The notes below the pieces were generated by a model that was given only the letters and a program-made list of their open reading frames with translations, did no database searches and was not told the DNA's origin. A stretch of DNA of 64,000 bases, taken from NCBI RefSeq assembly GCF_025421775.1, contig NZ_JAOEFX010000006.1, positions 248,001 to 312,000 on the forward strand, written 5' to 3'. Made by a program: the position numbers and the translations under genes. The stretch comes from Paenarthrobacter aurescens (GTDB lineage Bacteria > Actinomycetota > Actinomycetes > Actinomycetales > Micrococcaceae). Each line of letters opens with the position of its first letter. The first letter of the stretch is position 1. Of this stretch, positions 49,231 through 58,144 are shown in pieces.

Positions 49231-52200
49231 TCAGCGGGTTTGCAAAGGAGAACCGTCCAAGGCGCGCTCTTCGATCAGCTTTCCGCCCAGAATACGCTCC
49301 ACTGCGGCCCGTCCAAAGACCCGCGATTCCTCGATGGTTTCGTCCTCGGGGCTGGGGATGTCCTCAGTCACGGCGGCCGGCGCCGCCTGGGTCCGCACGG
49401 GTGCCTGGACACGACCGGCTTGGGCTTCAGGACTGTTCGTCAGCCGCTGGTACAGGCTCTGACGGCCGTTGGGATTGCCCGACGGCGCGTCCTCCTCGAG
49501 CGTCGCAACCGAACCATGCGCTTCCTCAGGTTGCGTCGCCAAGGACGGCCACACCGCGGGAGCGTTGCCGGCCCCCGGGTTGCTGGCTGCCGGGGCGCCG
49601 CTGCTTGCATGGGCGGGCATGGATTGCGTTGCGGGCCAGCTCGACGCCGGTGCGACGTCCCAGCTGGAGCTGGGGTTTTGCTCGGCATTGGTTGGGTGAC
49701 CGTAAGCCCCTGTGGTTGCCTCGGGAACCTGCGCTGCAGCTGGCTCGTAGTCCGGGGTGTCCGTTGTTGGGACAGCGGATTCTTCTGCGGCCTGGGGTTG
49801 CTTGCCCACATTGGATTCCGTGCCCACAACCCAGGTGCCCGGCGCCTGCTCAACTGCCCTGGACCAAGGGTCGTCTGAGGTCCTGGACGTTGCGGCGGGG
49901 GCCGGGGTTGATGGAGCCGTTGCTGCCGGTGCCTGGGTTGATGGAGCCGTAGCTGCCGGAGGCTGGATTGATGGAGCCGTAGCTGCCGGAGGCTGGCTCT
50001 GGCGGGTGTATCCGGACGGTGGTTCCCAGTCAGCCGGGGGTTCTTCGTCCAGCGGCGGGGCATCTTCGTCGAGCGGCGGACCCCAGTCGTCGTCAGGGTA
50101 GGAGTAATCGCCGGCTGGCTCGGAGGCAGGTGTTTGCACGGGCACGCCGGGAGTGGGCGCGGATGCGACCGGAGCCGGGGCTTGGGCAGGGACCTCCGAC
50201 GGCGCGGGTGCAGCGGTTGGTGGAGCCGGCGTCGCTGCCTGGGTTGGAGCTGCTGTCGCCGGAGCTGGTGTCGGAGCTTGAGCTGGCGTCGGAGCTTGAG
50301 CTGGTGCCGCCGGAGTTGCCGCCGTCGCTGGGGTTGGCGTTGGCACAGGCGCTACGGCAGGGCTGGCTGGGGCGAGACCCCACGCCGAGTCGACCGCTGA
50401 CACGGGGGCTGTTGGCGGTTCTGCAGCTGTTGCCGCCGGCGATTCACTGTCAGCCGACGCCGGGGCGCCCACTGGGGATGCAGCAGCCGGAGTTTCCCGG
50501 CTAGTAGGCGCTTTTGGGTTTGGCTCAGAGCTCGCTGAGCTGTTGCCGCCAGCGACTGCCACGATCTGGCAGTCGATGCCGAGGGTTTTGTGTATTGCCT
50601 GGCGAAGGTTCTCTGAGTGATCGGCCCGACCAAAGGCACCGGCAAGGCCGCCGGTTGTGAAAGCGAGCGTCAGGACCTGACCGTCGAACTGGGCCACTTG
50701 GGCATTCGGTTCCACCAGCGCCCAGGTGCTGCGCTTGATCTTGGTCAGAGTCTGCAGGACATCCGGCCATGCGCGGCGCAGAGCCTCGACGTCGCCGCTG
50801 CCTCCGGCAGTCGGAGTTGGAGCAGCAGCGGGCTGCGGCGCCGGGGCCGGTGCTTGTTGCGCGGCGGGGGCTGCGGGTTGTCCCTGCGCTGGGGGAGGCG
50901 TGGGCGCTTGCACAGGCTCGGGCTGCGAGGTGGGTGCCTGGACGGGATGTGCCGGGGCCGGAGCAGCCTGGGATTCAGGAGCCTGCTGGGCTCGACCGGA
51001 AACGGGACGGTCCTCAACTGGCCAATCGTTGGTGGACACTCGTGGCGCTGTGAAGGCGTCGCGATGCCCTGCGCCGGAGGACGGCTCCGGTGCGGTGGGT
51101 GCCGGGGCAGCAGCCTGTGCCGCGGGAGCCGGGGCGGCCGGGGCTGGGGCGGCCGTGGTTGGCTCGACCCGCGCAGGCGTTGCAGGCGGAGCAACTGCAG
51201 CGGGAGCTGGGGCGGGCGTGGTCGGCTCAGCGGCAACTGGTGCCACGGTCGCAGAGGCAGGCGCCGGCGCAGCAGCCGCGGCAGCCGGTGGGGCAGCAGC
51301 AACAGCTGGCGCGCCGCCGTCGCCCGTGTAATTCAGGCGGCGTTCCACGCGGTCGATGCGTGCTGCGATACCCCGTTCTGTCTGCTCAGCGCTGGGCAGC
51401 AGGATGCGCGCGCACAGCAGTTCAAGGTGTAGCCGCGGCGAGGTGGCGCCGGTCATCTCCGTGAGGGCAGTGTTGGTGACGTCCGCTGCCCGGGACAGCT
51501 CGGCGGCGCCCAGGTTGGTCGCCTGATTGCGCATGCGGGCGATCTGGTCCGCCGGCATGCCGCGGAGGATGGCTTGGGCGCTCTCGGGCATTGCCTGGAC
51601 GATGATGAGGTCGCGGAAGCGTTCCAGCAGGTCTTCGACGAAGCGGCGGGGATCGTGGCCGGTCTGGATAACGCGGTCCACGGCCCGGAAGACAGTAGCG
51701 GCGTCCGACGCGGCAACGGCATCCACGATGTCGTCCAGCAAGGAAGCATGCGTGTAACCCAGCAGGGCGACGGCGAGTTCGTAGTCCAGGCCATGAGGGC
51801 CGGCACCAGCCATGAGCTGGTCCAAAACGGACAAAGTGTCGCGGACCGAGCCGCCACCAGCGCGGATCACCAGCGAAAGCACGCCGGGAGCTACCGGCAC
51901 GTTCTCCTGCTGGCAGAGCAGCTCAAGGTAGTGCATGAGCGGCTCCGGCGGCACCAGCCGGAAGGGGTAGTGGTGCGTGCGGGAGCGGATGGTGCCGATG
52001 ACCTTGTCCGGCTCCGTGGTGGCAAAGATGAACTTGATGTGTTCCGGCGGCTCTTCGACGATCTTCAGAAGCGCATTGAAGCCGGCCGACGTGACCATGT
52101 GGGCTTCGTCAATGATGAAGATCTTGTAGCGGTCCCGGACCGGGGCGAACGTTGCGCGTTCGCGAAGGTCGCGGGCGTCGTCCACGCCACCGTGGCTGGC

Positions 52201-52494
52201 GGCGTCGATCTCGATGACGTCCAGCGAGCCGGACCCGCCGCGTGCGAGTTCGATGCAGCTGGGGCACTTGCCGCAAGGGGTATCAGTGGGGCCCTCGGCG
52301 CAATTGAGGCAGCGGGCGAGAATGCGCGCAGACGTGGTCTTGCCACAGCCGCGGGGGCCGGAGAAGAGGTAGGCGTGGTTCACGCGGTTCTTCCGGAGGG
52401 CCGTCATCAGCGGCTCTGTGACGTGTTCCTGCCCGATAACGTCCGCGAAAGAGTCCGGCCGATATCTGCGGTACAGGGCAGTTGTAACAGTCAC
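49231..52494 (-). CDS. dnaX: DNA polymerase III gamma/tau subunit
   Basis: This 1087-aa clamp-loader ATPase has Walker A GPRGCGKTTSA (46-56), the zinc motif CLNC...CGKCPSC, Walker B IFIIDEAHM, sensor TTEPDKVIGTIRSR and the C-terminal polymerase-binding region. It is longer than usual because of a Pro/Ala/Thr-rich, low-complexity region (about residues 395-560 and 660-900 of the product) with internal repeats. It starts with GTG. ffs lies directly upstream and recR downstream, the usual actinobacterial order. No clear slippery frameshift site for a short gamma form was noticed. Confidence 0.96.
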   Translation of the reverse strand: MTVTTALYRRYRPDSFADVIGQEHVTEPLMTALRKNRVNHAYLFSGPRGCGKTTSARILARCLNCAEGPTDTPCGKCPSCIELARGGSGSLDVIEIDAASHGGVDDARDLRERATFAPVRDRYKIFIIDEAHMVTSAGFNALLKIVEEPPEHIKFIFATTEPDKVIGTIRSRTHHYPFRLVPPEPLMHYLELLCQQENVPVAPGVLSLVIRAGGGSVRDTLSVLDQLMAGAGPHGLDYELAVALLGYTHASLLDDIVDAVAASDAATVFRAVDRVIQTGHDPRRFVEDLLERFRDLIIVQAMPESAQAILRGMPADQIARMRNQATNLGAAELSRAADVTNTALTEMTGATSPRLHLELLCARILLPSAEQTERGIAARIDRVERRLNYTGDGGAPAVAAAPPAAAAAAPAPASATVAPVAAEPTTPAPAPAAVAPPATPARVEPTTAAPAPAAPAPAAQAAAPAPTAPEPSSGAGHRDAFTAPRVSTNDWPVEDRPVSGRAQQAPESQAAPAPAHPVQAPTSQPEPVQAPTPPPAQGQPAAPAAQQAPAPAPQPAAAPTPTAGGSGDVEALRRAWPDVLQTLTKIKRSTWALVEPNAQVAQFDGQVLTLAFTTGGLAGAFGRADHSENLRQAIHKTLGIDCQIVAVAGGNSSASSEPNPKAPTSRETPAAASPVGAPASADSESPAATAAEPPTAPVSAVDSAWGLAPASPAVAPVPTPTPATAATPAAPAQAPTPAQAPTPAPATAAPTQAATPAPPTAAPAPSEVPAQAPAPVASAPTPGVPVQTPASEPAGDYSYPDDDWGPPLDEDAPPLDEEPPADWEPPSGYTRQSQPPAATAPSIQPPAATAPSTQAPAATAPSTPAPAATSRTSDDPWSRAVEQAPGTWVVGTESNVGKQPQAAEESAVPTTDTPDYEPAAAQVPEATTGAYGHPTNAEQNPSSSWDVAPASSWPATQSMPAHASSGAPAASNPGAGNAPAVWPSLATQPEEAHGSVATLEEDAPSGNPNGRQSLYQRLTNSPEAQAGRVQAPVRTQAAPAAVTEDIPSPEDETIEESRVFGRAAVERILGGKLIEERALDGSPLQTR
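49905..49997. repeat. 30-bp tandem repeats inside dnaX
   Basis: About three imperfect copies of a 30-bp unit containing GATGGAGCCGTAGCTGCCGG encode repeated PAATAPS(T/I)Q-type units in the linker of the tau subunit. Shorter 18-bp repeats (GTCGGAGCTTGAGCTGG) occur near 50268-50305. Confidence 0.8.
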
Positions 52495-52534
52495 AGGGGA
52501 AACCTACCTATAGGGACTGACATTTAAAGTAAGT

Positions 52535-52622
52535 GACCCCTCATGCACCCGCCAGAGCCCATCTACCCTTGCTACCTTCCGGTCCTGGGGGAGTTCAACA
52601 GGATGACGCCACATGAGGGGCC
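52535..52622 (-). ncRNA. ffs: Small signal recognition particle RNA
   Basis: On the minus strand the conserved tip loop reads CAGGACCGGAAGGTAGCAAGGG, split here around 52591-52570, and the terminal stem is CCCCTCATG (52620-52612) with CATGAGGGG (52545-52537). Upstream GTTGAAC and the asymmetric loop complete a 4.5S-type hairpin. Its place just before dnaX is conserved in actinobacteria. Exact ends are approximate. Confidence 0.92.
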
Positions 52623-52714
52623 GTCGACAAGCTTACCCGAACTTGGGTTGGGGTTCGAATCGACTCCAACGGCTGTGGATAAGGCTCGACGGCGGGTGGC
52701 TGGGTAAGGCGAAA

Positions 52715-53038
52715 TTATCGCCACCCGTTCACCGGCCAGGTCATAAAGGCGGGTTCCTCGTATGGGTGGGCTGCCCGCAAAGCCAGCTCAACGGCGTCGA
52801 GCATGTCTTTCTCAACCACGCACTCAACCCTGGTTTCGGGCACCTGCTCCTCAATTCCCACCTCTCCCACGAACGGCTGGGCGCCGGGCAGGGGAGTGAA
52901 CCGGCCTATCCCAAGGGTGGTGTAGAAGCAATGTGAGTAGTCGCCGATTCGTCCCGCGCCGGCGTCGCCTATCGCTTGGAGAACCTCTTCAATGTGAGTC
53001 TCCGGTACGTAAACCACCAAAGCATGAAGCTGCGTCAT
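52715..53038 (-). CDS. YqfO/NIF3 insertion-domain-like protein
   Basis: This 107-aa protein resembles the CutA-like/PII-like domain inserted in NIF3 (YqfO) proteins: ALVVYVPETHIEEVLQAIGDAGAGRIGDYSHCFYTTLGIGRFTPLPGAQPFVG...EEQVPETRVECVVEKDMLDAVELALRAAHPYEEPAF. The stand-alone domain is widespread; function is unknown. Confidence 0.88.
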   Translation of the reverse strand: MTQLHALVVYVPETHIEEVLQAIGDAGAGRIGDYSHCFYTTLGIGRFTPLPGAQPFVGEVGIEEQVPETRVECVVEKDMLDAVELALRAAHPYEEPAFMTWPVNGWR

Positions 53039-53286
53039 GGAGACATTTTGTCAGTAACTTCGGCTACAAACAGGTCTCAGCCATTGCAAATCCATAGGCG
53101 GCAGCGGACCATGGGTATGTACACCGATTGGGGCAATCTCAAGATTGTGAGCTGCGGGGCCTGGGGGCGAGGGGCCGGACCCGGTAGCTCAACGGTGATA
53201 CCGCAAGAATGGGCGCGTTGGGGGCGTCCATTTTTCCGTTAACGGGCGTTTCTCCAAGGCCGTTCAGGCGTGGCCAATCCGGCCGA
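53039..53286. other. Non-coding gap before the tRNA promoter
   Basis: No supported gene on either strand. The only notable element is a perfect CCGTTAACGG palindrome at 53236-53245. Confidence 0.4.
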
Positions 53287-53316
53287 TTACACGATGCTGA
53301 AATTCTCAGGTACAGT
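53287..53316 (+). promoter_or_regulatory. Candidate tRNA-Ser promoter
   Basis: TTACAC (53287-53292) and TACAGT (53311-53316) form a -35/-10 pair with an 18-bp spacer, 27 bases before the tRNA 5' end. Confidence 0.5.
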
Positions 53317-53342
53317 AGTATCTGCTTTCGAATCGGAAGCAA

Positions 53343-53427
53343 GGAGAATTCGCCTAGCGGCCTATGGCGCACGCCTGGAACGCGTGTTGGGTTAACGCCC
53401 TCGGGGGTTCAAATCCCCCATTCTCCG
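53343..53427 (+). tRNA. tRNA-Ser (anticodon GGA)
   Basis: The acceptor stem GGAGAAT (53343-53349) pairs with ATTCTCC (53420-53426), with G as discriminator. The anticodon loop CTGGAAC holds GGA; the long variable arm and the GGTTCAAATCC T-arm fit a class-II serine tRNA. CCA is not encoded. Confidence 0.95.
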
Positions 53428-53432
53428 CGGTT

Positions 53433-53460
53433 GGCCCCAGTCCTTGGACTGGGGCCTTTT
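53433..53460 (+). terminator. Terminator after tRNA-Ser
   Basis: GGCCCCAGTCC pairs with GGACTGGGGCC, sharing the TT loop, followed by TTTT. Confidence 0.88.
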
Positions 53461-53491
53461 GCGTTCCCGGACGCCGTCGCGTGGAGCCGGG

Positions 53492-54421
53492 CTAGTCAGC
53501 GTCGGCCTGTTGCTCTGCATCCAGCTGCTGTGCTGCGGCCACCCGTTCCAGGACTTCGCGGCAGGCTGCGGTTGCGGGATGGATGCGGCCGGCTGTCCTG
53601 GTGGAAGTGAATACGGTCCGCTTTGGCAAGCCTGGAAGATCCAGCAGTTGGACGGTGCGGGGTCGTCCGGTCCAGACGAGGTCAGGCATGAGGGCCACGG
53701 CGTTCCCCGATTCAATGAGGCGGATCTGGGCTTGGAGGTCGGCCGTTTCATAACGTACATCAGGTTCGAAGCCCGCTGAGCGGCATGCCTGCTCTGCCCA
53801 ATGTCTGGAAGCGGCACCCCGGGGTTCCATGACCCACGGCATGGAAGCGGTGTCTGCAAGGGAGGAAACGGTCTCGCCGCCGAGTCCTACCGGGGGAGTG
53901 GCCAACCGGATGGCGTCGCTGGTGAGAATGACCCGGTCCAGGCCGCTGTGGTGCGGAGCCGCGTGGCCCGGGTACTGCTCGGCCACCACCAGGTCGAAGT
54001 CCCGCGCCCACGTTTCGTAGAGGGCTGTCTCGGGCTCGCGCTGCGTCATCTCCACCCGCACCTCTGGATACTCCTGGCGCATGATGCTGAGGAAATCGGG
54101 CAGCAGCGCCAGTGCAGCGGATTGGAAGACCGCCAGTCGAACAGTTCCCGTGACCATGGAAAGGGACGCCGCGAGCTCGGTTTCCGCGCGTTCCAGGGTT
54201 TCAAGCAGTGCCGCGGTGTGGGCCACGAGGATCTCGGCCTGCGGAGTCAGCTGTACCCGACGACCAGCTTTCCGCAGCAGTTCGACGCCCGCTTCTTTCT
54301 CCAGCAAGGTCAGCTGCTGGGATACCGATGAAGGGCTGTATTGCATCGCGTCGGCCACCTCGGCGAGGGTTCCGCGGATCTTTAGTTCGTGCAGCAAACG
54401 CAGTCTGCGAACGTCCAGCAA
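53492..54421 (-). CDS. LysR-type regulator divergent from putA
   Basis: This 309-aa protein has the LysR winged helix at its N-terminus (LDVRRLRLLHELKIRGTLAEVADAMQYSPSSVSQQLTLLEKEAGVELLRKAGRRVQLT) and a periplasmic-binding-like effector domain (GTVRLAVFQSAALALLPDFL...). TTG 54421 is the chosen start because GGAGG lies five bases upstream; the frame continues to a TTG at 54454. Its position fits an activator of proline catabolism, as is common for LysR-putA pairs; this is inference. Confidence 0.9.
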   Translation of the reverse strand: MLDVRRLRLLHELKIRGTLAEVADAMQYSPSSVSQQLTLLEKEAGVELLRKAGRRVQLTPQAEILVAHTAALLETLERAETELAASLSMVTGTVRLAVFQSAALALLPDFLSIMRQEYPEVRVEMTQREPETALYETWARDFDLVVAEQYPGHAAPHHSGLDRVILTSDAIRLATPPVGLGGETVSSLADTASMPWVMEPRGAASRHWAEQACRSAGFEPDVRYETADLQAQIRLIESGNAVALMPDLVWTGRPRTVQLLDLPGLPKRTVFTSTRTAGRIHPATAACREVLERVAAAQQLDAEQQADAD

Positions 54422-54463
54422 GGCGGCCTCCAAAGGTTCGGGATGGGTAATCAATATTCGTCA

Positions 54464-54479
54464 GAAAAGATCGCTTTTC
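54464..54479. promoter_or_regulatory. Inverted repeat in the LysR-putA intergenic region
   Basis: GAAAAG ATCG CTTTTC is a perfect 6-bp inverted repeat 66 bp before the putA start, a candidate site for the divergent LysR protein. Confidence 0.5.
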
Positions 54480-54544
54480 CTAATGAGATTGTAGATCCAT
54501 ACTGATGGAAACAAACAAACTTCTCCGCCTCAGAAGGAGCCCCC

Positions 54545-57500
54545 ATGACCAGCACCCTCCCGGATGCCACCGCCCCACGCACCCAGGATTCCGGGCAGTT
54601 CGATGCCTTGGCTCAGGAAGCTATCGCCTTGGTCCGCCACTGGCTTACTGAAGCCAGCAAGATCCCCGTGGACGTCTCGGCACAGCGCCTCGCCGGCGTC
54701 TTGAAGGACCCAAACGGCCTTGACTTCACCGTCGGATTCGTCGACGGCGTCATCCGCCCCGAGGATCTGTCGGTCGCCGGCCGTAAGCTCGCCGAGCTCG
54801 CACCGAAGGTGCCCAAGTTCCTCCCGTGGTACATGCGCAGCGCTGTCCGCGTGGGTGGGGTCATGGCTCCGATCGTCCCGCAGGTTGTCATCCCGATCGC
54901 CCGCCGCGTGCTCCGCGAAATGGTGGGCCACCTGATCGTGGACGCCACCGACGCCAAGCTCGGCCCGGCCATCGCCAAGATCCGCCAGGACGGCGTCCAC
55001 CTGAACGTCAACCTCCTCGGCGAAGCCGTCCTGGGCGAGCACGAAGCCCAGCGCCGCCTGGAAGGCACCCTGAAGCTCCTTGCCCGTGATGACGTGGACT
55101 ACGTCTCCATCAAGGAGTCCTCCACCGTTGCACCGCACTCCCCGTGGGCCTTCGACGAAGCCGTCGACCACGTCGTTGAGAAGCTCACCCCGCTCTACCG
55201 CCTCGCAGCGTCCTTCCCCAAGCCCAAGTTCATCAACCTGGACATGGAGGAATACAAGGACCTCAGCATGACCATCGCGGTGTTCAAGCGCATCCTGGAC
55301 ATGCCCGAGTTCAAGAACCTCGAGGCCGGCATCGTCCTCCAGGCGTACCTCCCGGACGCGCTCGGTGCCATGCAGGAACTGCAGGAATGGGCCACTGCCC
55401 GCCGTGCCCAGGGTGGCGCGCCCATCAAGGTCCGCGTGGTCAAGGGCGCCAACCTTCCCATGGAGCAGGTTGAAGCCTCGCTGCACGACTGGCCACTGGC
55501 CACCTGGGGCAGCAAGCAGGACTCGGACACCAGCTACAAGAACGTCATCAACTACGCCCTCACCCCGGAGCGCATTGACGCGGTCCGCATCGGCGTCGCA
55601 GGCCACAACCTTTTTGATGTCGCCTTCGCGTGGTTGCTCGCCAAACAGCGTGGAATTGCCCAGCAGGGACCGAAAGCCATCGAATTCGAGATGCTCCTCG
55701 GCATGGCCACCGGCCAGGCCACCGCGGTCCGCAAGGACGTCGGAAGCCTCCTCCTCTACACGCCGGTGGTCCACCCGGGTGAGTTCGACGTCGCCATCGC
55801 GTACCTGATCCGCCGCCTTGAAGAAGGGGCGAGCCAGGAAAACTTCATGAGCGCGGTCTTCGAACTCAGCGAGAACGAAGCGCTGTTCAAGCGCGAGCAG
55901 CAGCGTTTCCTGGACTCCCTGGCAGGCATGACGGCCGAAGTTCCGGGCCCCAACCGCAAGCAGGACCGCCGCCTCCCGGCCGAGCCCGCGCCGCTCGAGG
56001 GCTTCAGCAACACCCCGGACACGGACCCGGCGCTCCCGGCCAACCGCGCCTGGGGCCGCGACATCCTCGCCCGCATCCCCGGTTCCACCGCCGGTGACAA
56101 GATCGTCGAGTCCACCAAGGTCTCCGACGCTGCCGAACTGGACCGGATCATCGCCACAGCCGTGGATCACGGCAAGGCCTGGGGCGCCCGTCCGGCTGCC
56201 GAGCGCGCAGCCATCCTGCACCGCGCCGGCGAAGTCCTCGAGGCGCGTCGCGCTGAACTTCTTGAGGTCATGGCTTCCGAAACCGGCAAGACCATCGACC
56301 AAGGCGACCCCGAGGTCAGCGAAGCAATCGACTTCGCGCACTACTACGCCGAGCGCGCCAAGGACCTGGAAACGGTCGACGGCGCCACGTTCGTCCCAGC
56401 CAACCTCACCGTGGTGACCCCGCCGTGGAACTTCCCGGTGGCGATCCCCGCAGGCTCGACCCTCGCAGCGCTCGCCTCAGGTTCCGCCGTCGTCATCAAG
56501 CCTGCAAAGCAGGCCCGCCGCTCCGGTTCCGTGATGGTGGATGCCCTCTGGGAAGCCGGTGTGCCGCGCGAAGTGCTGGCACTCGTGCAGCTCGAAGAGC
56601 GTGATCTTGGCACCCAGTTGGTCTCGCACCCCAGCGTTGACCGCGTGATCCTCACCGGTGGCTACGAAACCGCTGAACTGTTCCGTTCCTTCCGTCAGGA
56701 CCTGCCGCTGCTCGCGGAGACCTCCGGCAAGAACGCCATCATCGTCACCCCGAGTGCCGACCTGGACCTCGCTGCCAAAGACGTTGTGTACTCGGCCTTC
56801 GGTCACGCGGGCCAGAAGTGCTCGGCTGCCTCGCTGGTGATCCTGGTGGGCTCGGTGGCCAAGAGCGCCCGCTTCCACAACCAGCTGATCGACGCCGCAC
56901 GCTCCCTGACGGTCGGTTACCCGGAGGACGCCACCACCCAGATGGGGCCGATCATCGAAGCGGCCAACGGCAAGCTCCTCAACGCCCTCACCACCCTGGG
57001 CGAAGGCGAAACCTGGGCCGTCGAGCCTGAGCGCCTCGACGAAACCGGCCGCTTGTGGTCCCCGGGCATCCGCTCGGGCGTCAAGCGCGGCTCCTACTTC
57101 CATCTGACCGAGTTCTTCGGCCCGGTGCTGGGTGTCATGACTGCCGAAACCCTTGAAGAGGCCATCGCCATCCAGAACGAGATCGAGTACGGCCTCACCG
57201 CCGGCCTGCACTCCCTGGACTCCGCCGAAATGGGCGTCTGGCTGGACACCATCCAGGCGGGCAACCTGTACGTCAACCGCGGCATCACGGGTGCGATCGT
57301 TCAGCGCCAGCCGTTCGGTGGATGGAAGAAGTCGGCTGTTGGTGCCGGAACCAAGGCCGGTGGCCCCAACTACCTGATCGGCCTGGGCAGCTGGCTCCCC
57401 GCCGAAGCCAAGGCCAAGCGTGGCACCGTGCTTCAGGGTGCGGCCGCGCAGCTGCTCTCTGCTGCAAAGTCCGCTGATGTGACGGCTGACGAGCTTCAGA

Positions 57501-58018
57501 TCCTGCAGCAGTCACTCTTCAGCGACGCCGCAGCCTGGGAATCCGAGTTCGGCACCACCAAGGATGTCTCCGCCCTGTCCGCAGAGCGCAACGTCTTCCG
57601 CTACCGCTCCCTCCCCGTCACCATCCGCCTCTCCGAAGGCGAGCGTCTCGCAGACCTGCTGCGCGTCGTAGCAGCCGGTGCAGCAGCGGGATCAGCGCTT
57701 AAGGTGAGCTCCGCCGTCGTACTCCCTGACGCAGTGGTGACGGTCTTCGCGAACCTGGGCGTCAGCGTCCGGGTCGAGGACGACGCCGCGTGGCTGGCCC
57801 GTGCGGCAAAGTTCGACGCTGGCCGGATCCGCCTGATCGGTGGCGACTTCGCCGCGCTGAGCGCAGCCATGGGCGGCCGCCCCGACGTCGCGGTCTACCA
57901 CGGTGCTGTGACCCAGGCTGGCCGGATCGAGATGCTGCCGTTCCTCCGCGAGCAGGCTGTGTCCATCACCGCCCACCGCTTCGGGACCCCGAACCACCTG
58001 TCGGATCACCTGATCTAG
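54545..58018 (+). CDS. putA: Bifunctional proline dehydrogenase / pyrroline-5-carboxylate dehydrogenase
   Basis: This 1157-aa enzyme oxidises proline to glutamate. The N-terminal proline dehydrogenase barrel (about 90-460) shows DYVSIKESS, FINLDMEEYKDLSMT, GIVLQAYLPDA and KVRVVKGAN. The aldehyde dehydrogenase half (about 500-970) has TPPWNFPVAIPAGS, ILTGGYETAELF, LAETSGKNAIIV and the catalytic Cys in GHAGQKCSAA. A further 180-residue C-terminal domain follows, as in long actinobacterial PutA. The ATG has AAGGAG upstream. No DNA-binding domain is present, so regulation falls to the divergent LysR protein. Confidence 0.97.
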   Translation: MTSTLPDATAPRTQDSGQFDALAQEAIALVRHWLTEASKIPVDVSAQRLAGVLKDPNGLDFTVGFVDGVIRPEDLSVAGRKLAELAPKVPKFLPWYMRSAVRVGGVMAPIVPQVVIPIARRVLREMVGHLIVDATDAKLGPAIAKIRQDGVHLNVNLLGEAVLGEHEAQRRLEGTLKLLARDDVDYVSIKESSTVAPHSPWAFDEAVDHVVEKLTPLYRLAASFPKPKFINLDMEEYKDLSMTIAVFKRILDMPEFKNLEAGIVLQAYLPDALGAMQELQEWATARRAQGGAPIKVRVVKGANLPMEQVEASLHDWPLATWGSKQDSDTSYKNVINYALTPERIDAVRIGVAGHNLFDVAFAWLLAKQRGIAQQGPKAIEFEMLLGMATGQATAVRKDVGSLLLYTPVVHPGEFDVAIAYLIRRLEEGASQENFMSAVFELSENEALFKREQQRFLDSLAGMTAEVPGPNRKQDRRLPAEPAPLEGFSNTPDTDPALPANRAWGRDILARIPGSTAGDKIVESTKVSDAAELDRIIATAVDHGKAWGARPAAERAAILHRAGEVLEARRAELLEVMASETGKTIDQGDPEVSEAIDFAHYYAERAKDLETVDGATFVPANLTVVTPPWNFPVAIPAGSTLAALASGSAVVIKPAKQARRSGSVMVDALWEAGVPREVLALVQLEERDLGTQLVSHPSVDRVILTGGYETAELFRSFRQDLPLLAETSGKNAIIVTPSADLDLAAKDVVYSAFGHAGQKCSAASLVILVGSVAKSARFHNQLIDAARSLTVGYPEDATTQMGPIIEAANGKLLNALTTLGEGETWAVEPERLDETGRLWSPGIRSGVKRGSYFHLTEFFGPVLGVMTAETLEEAIAIQNEIEYGLTAGLHSLDSAEMGVWLDTIQAGNLYVNRGITGAIVQRQPFGGWKKSAVGAGTKAGGPNYLIGLGSWLPAEAKAKRGTVLQGAAAQLLSAAKSADVTADELQILQQSLFSDAAAWESEFGTTKDVSALSAERNVFRYRSLPVTIRLSEGERLADLLRVVAAGAAAGSALKVSSAVVLPDAVVTVFANLGVSVRVEDDAAWLARAAKFDAGRIRLIGGDFAALSAAMGGRPDVAVYHGAVTQAGRIEMLPFLREQAVSITAHRFGTPNHLSDHLI

Positions 58019-58082
58019 GGGCCTGATAAGGGAGTGCGCCGAAGGGCGGATTCTCGGCTGAAAGCACGCACTTAAGGGTTGA

Positions 58083-58139
58083 AAGCCAACCCCTTGGCGA
58101 AACCCACACAACGTGAGGTGGCGTCGAGGGGTTGGCCTT
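58083..58139. terminator. Hairpin between putA and the MpaB-like gene
   Basis: AAGCCAACCCCT (58083-58094) pairs with AGGGGTTGGCCTT (58127-58139) with one bulge and a long loop; the genes are convergent. Confidence 0.6.
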
Positions 58140-58144
58140 CGCAC

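Noticed and set aside
50726..51331. Gly/Ala/Cys-rich frame opposite dnaX
   Set aside because: Mirror of the Pro/Ala-rich dnaX linker; not a real repeat protein.
53343..53427. tRNA-Ser as an integration site for a mobile element
   Set aside because: No integrase, no repeat of the tRNA 3' end and ordinary chromosomal genes on both sides.
54530..56341. 603-aa open frame opposite putA
   Set aside because: Antisense of a strongly conserved gene in high-GC DNA; no start context or motif.
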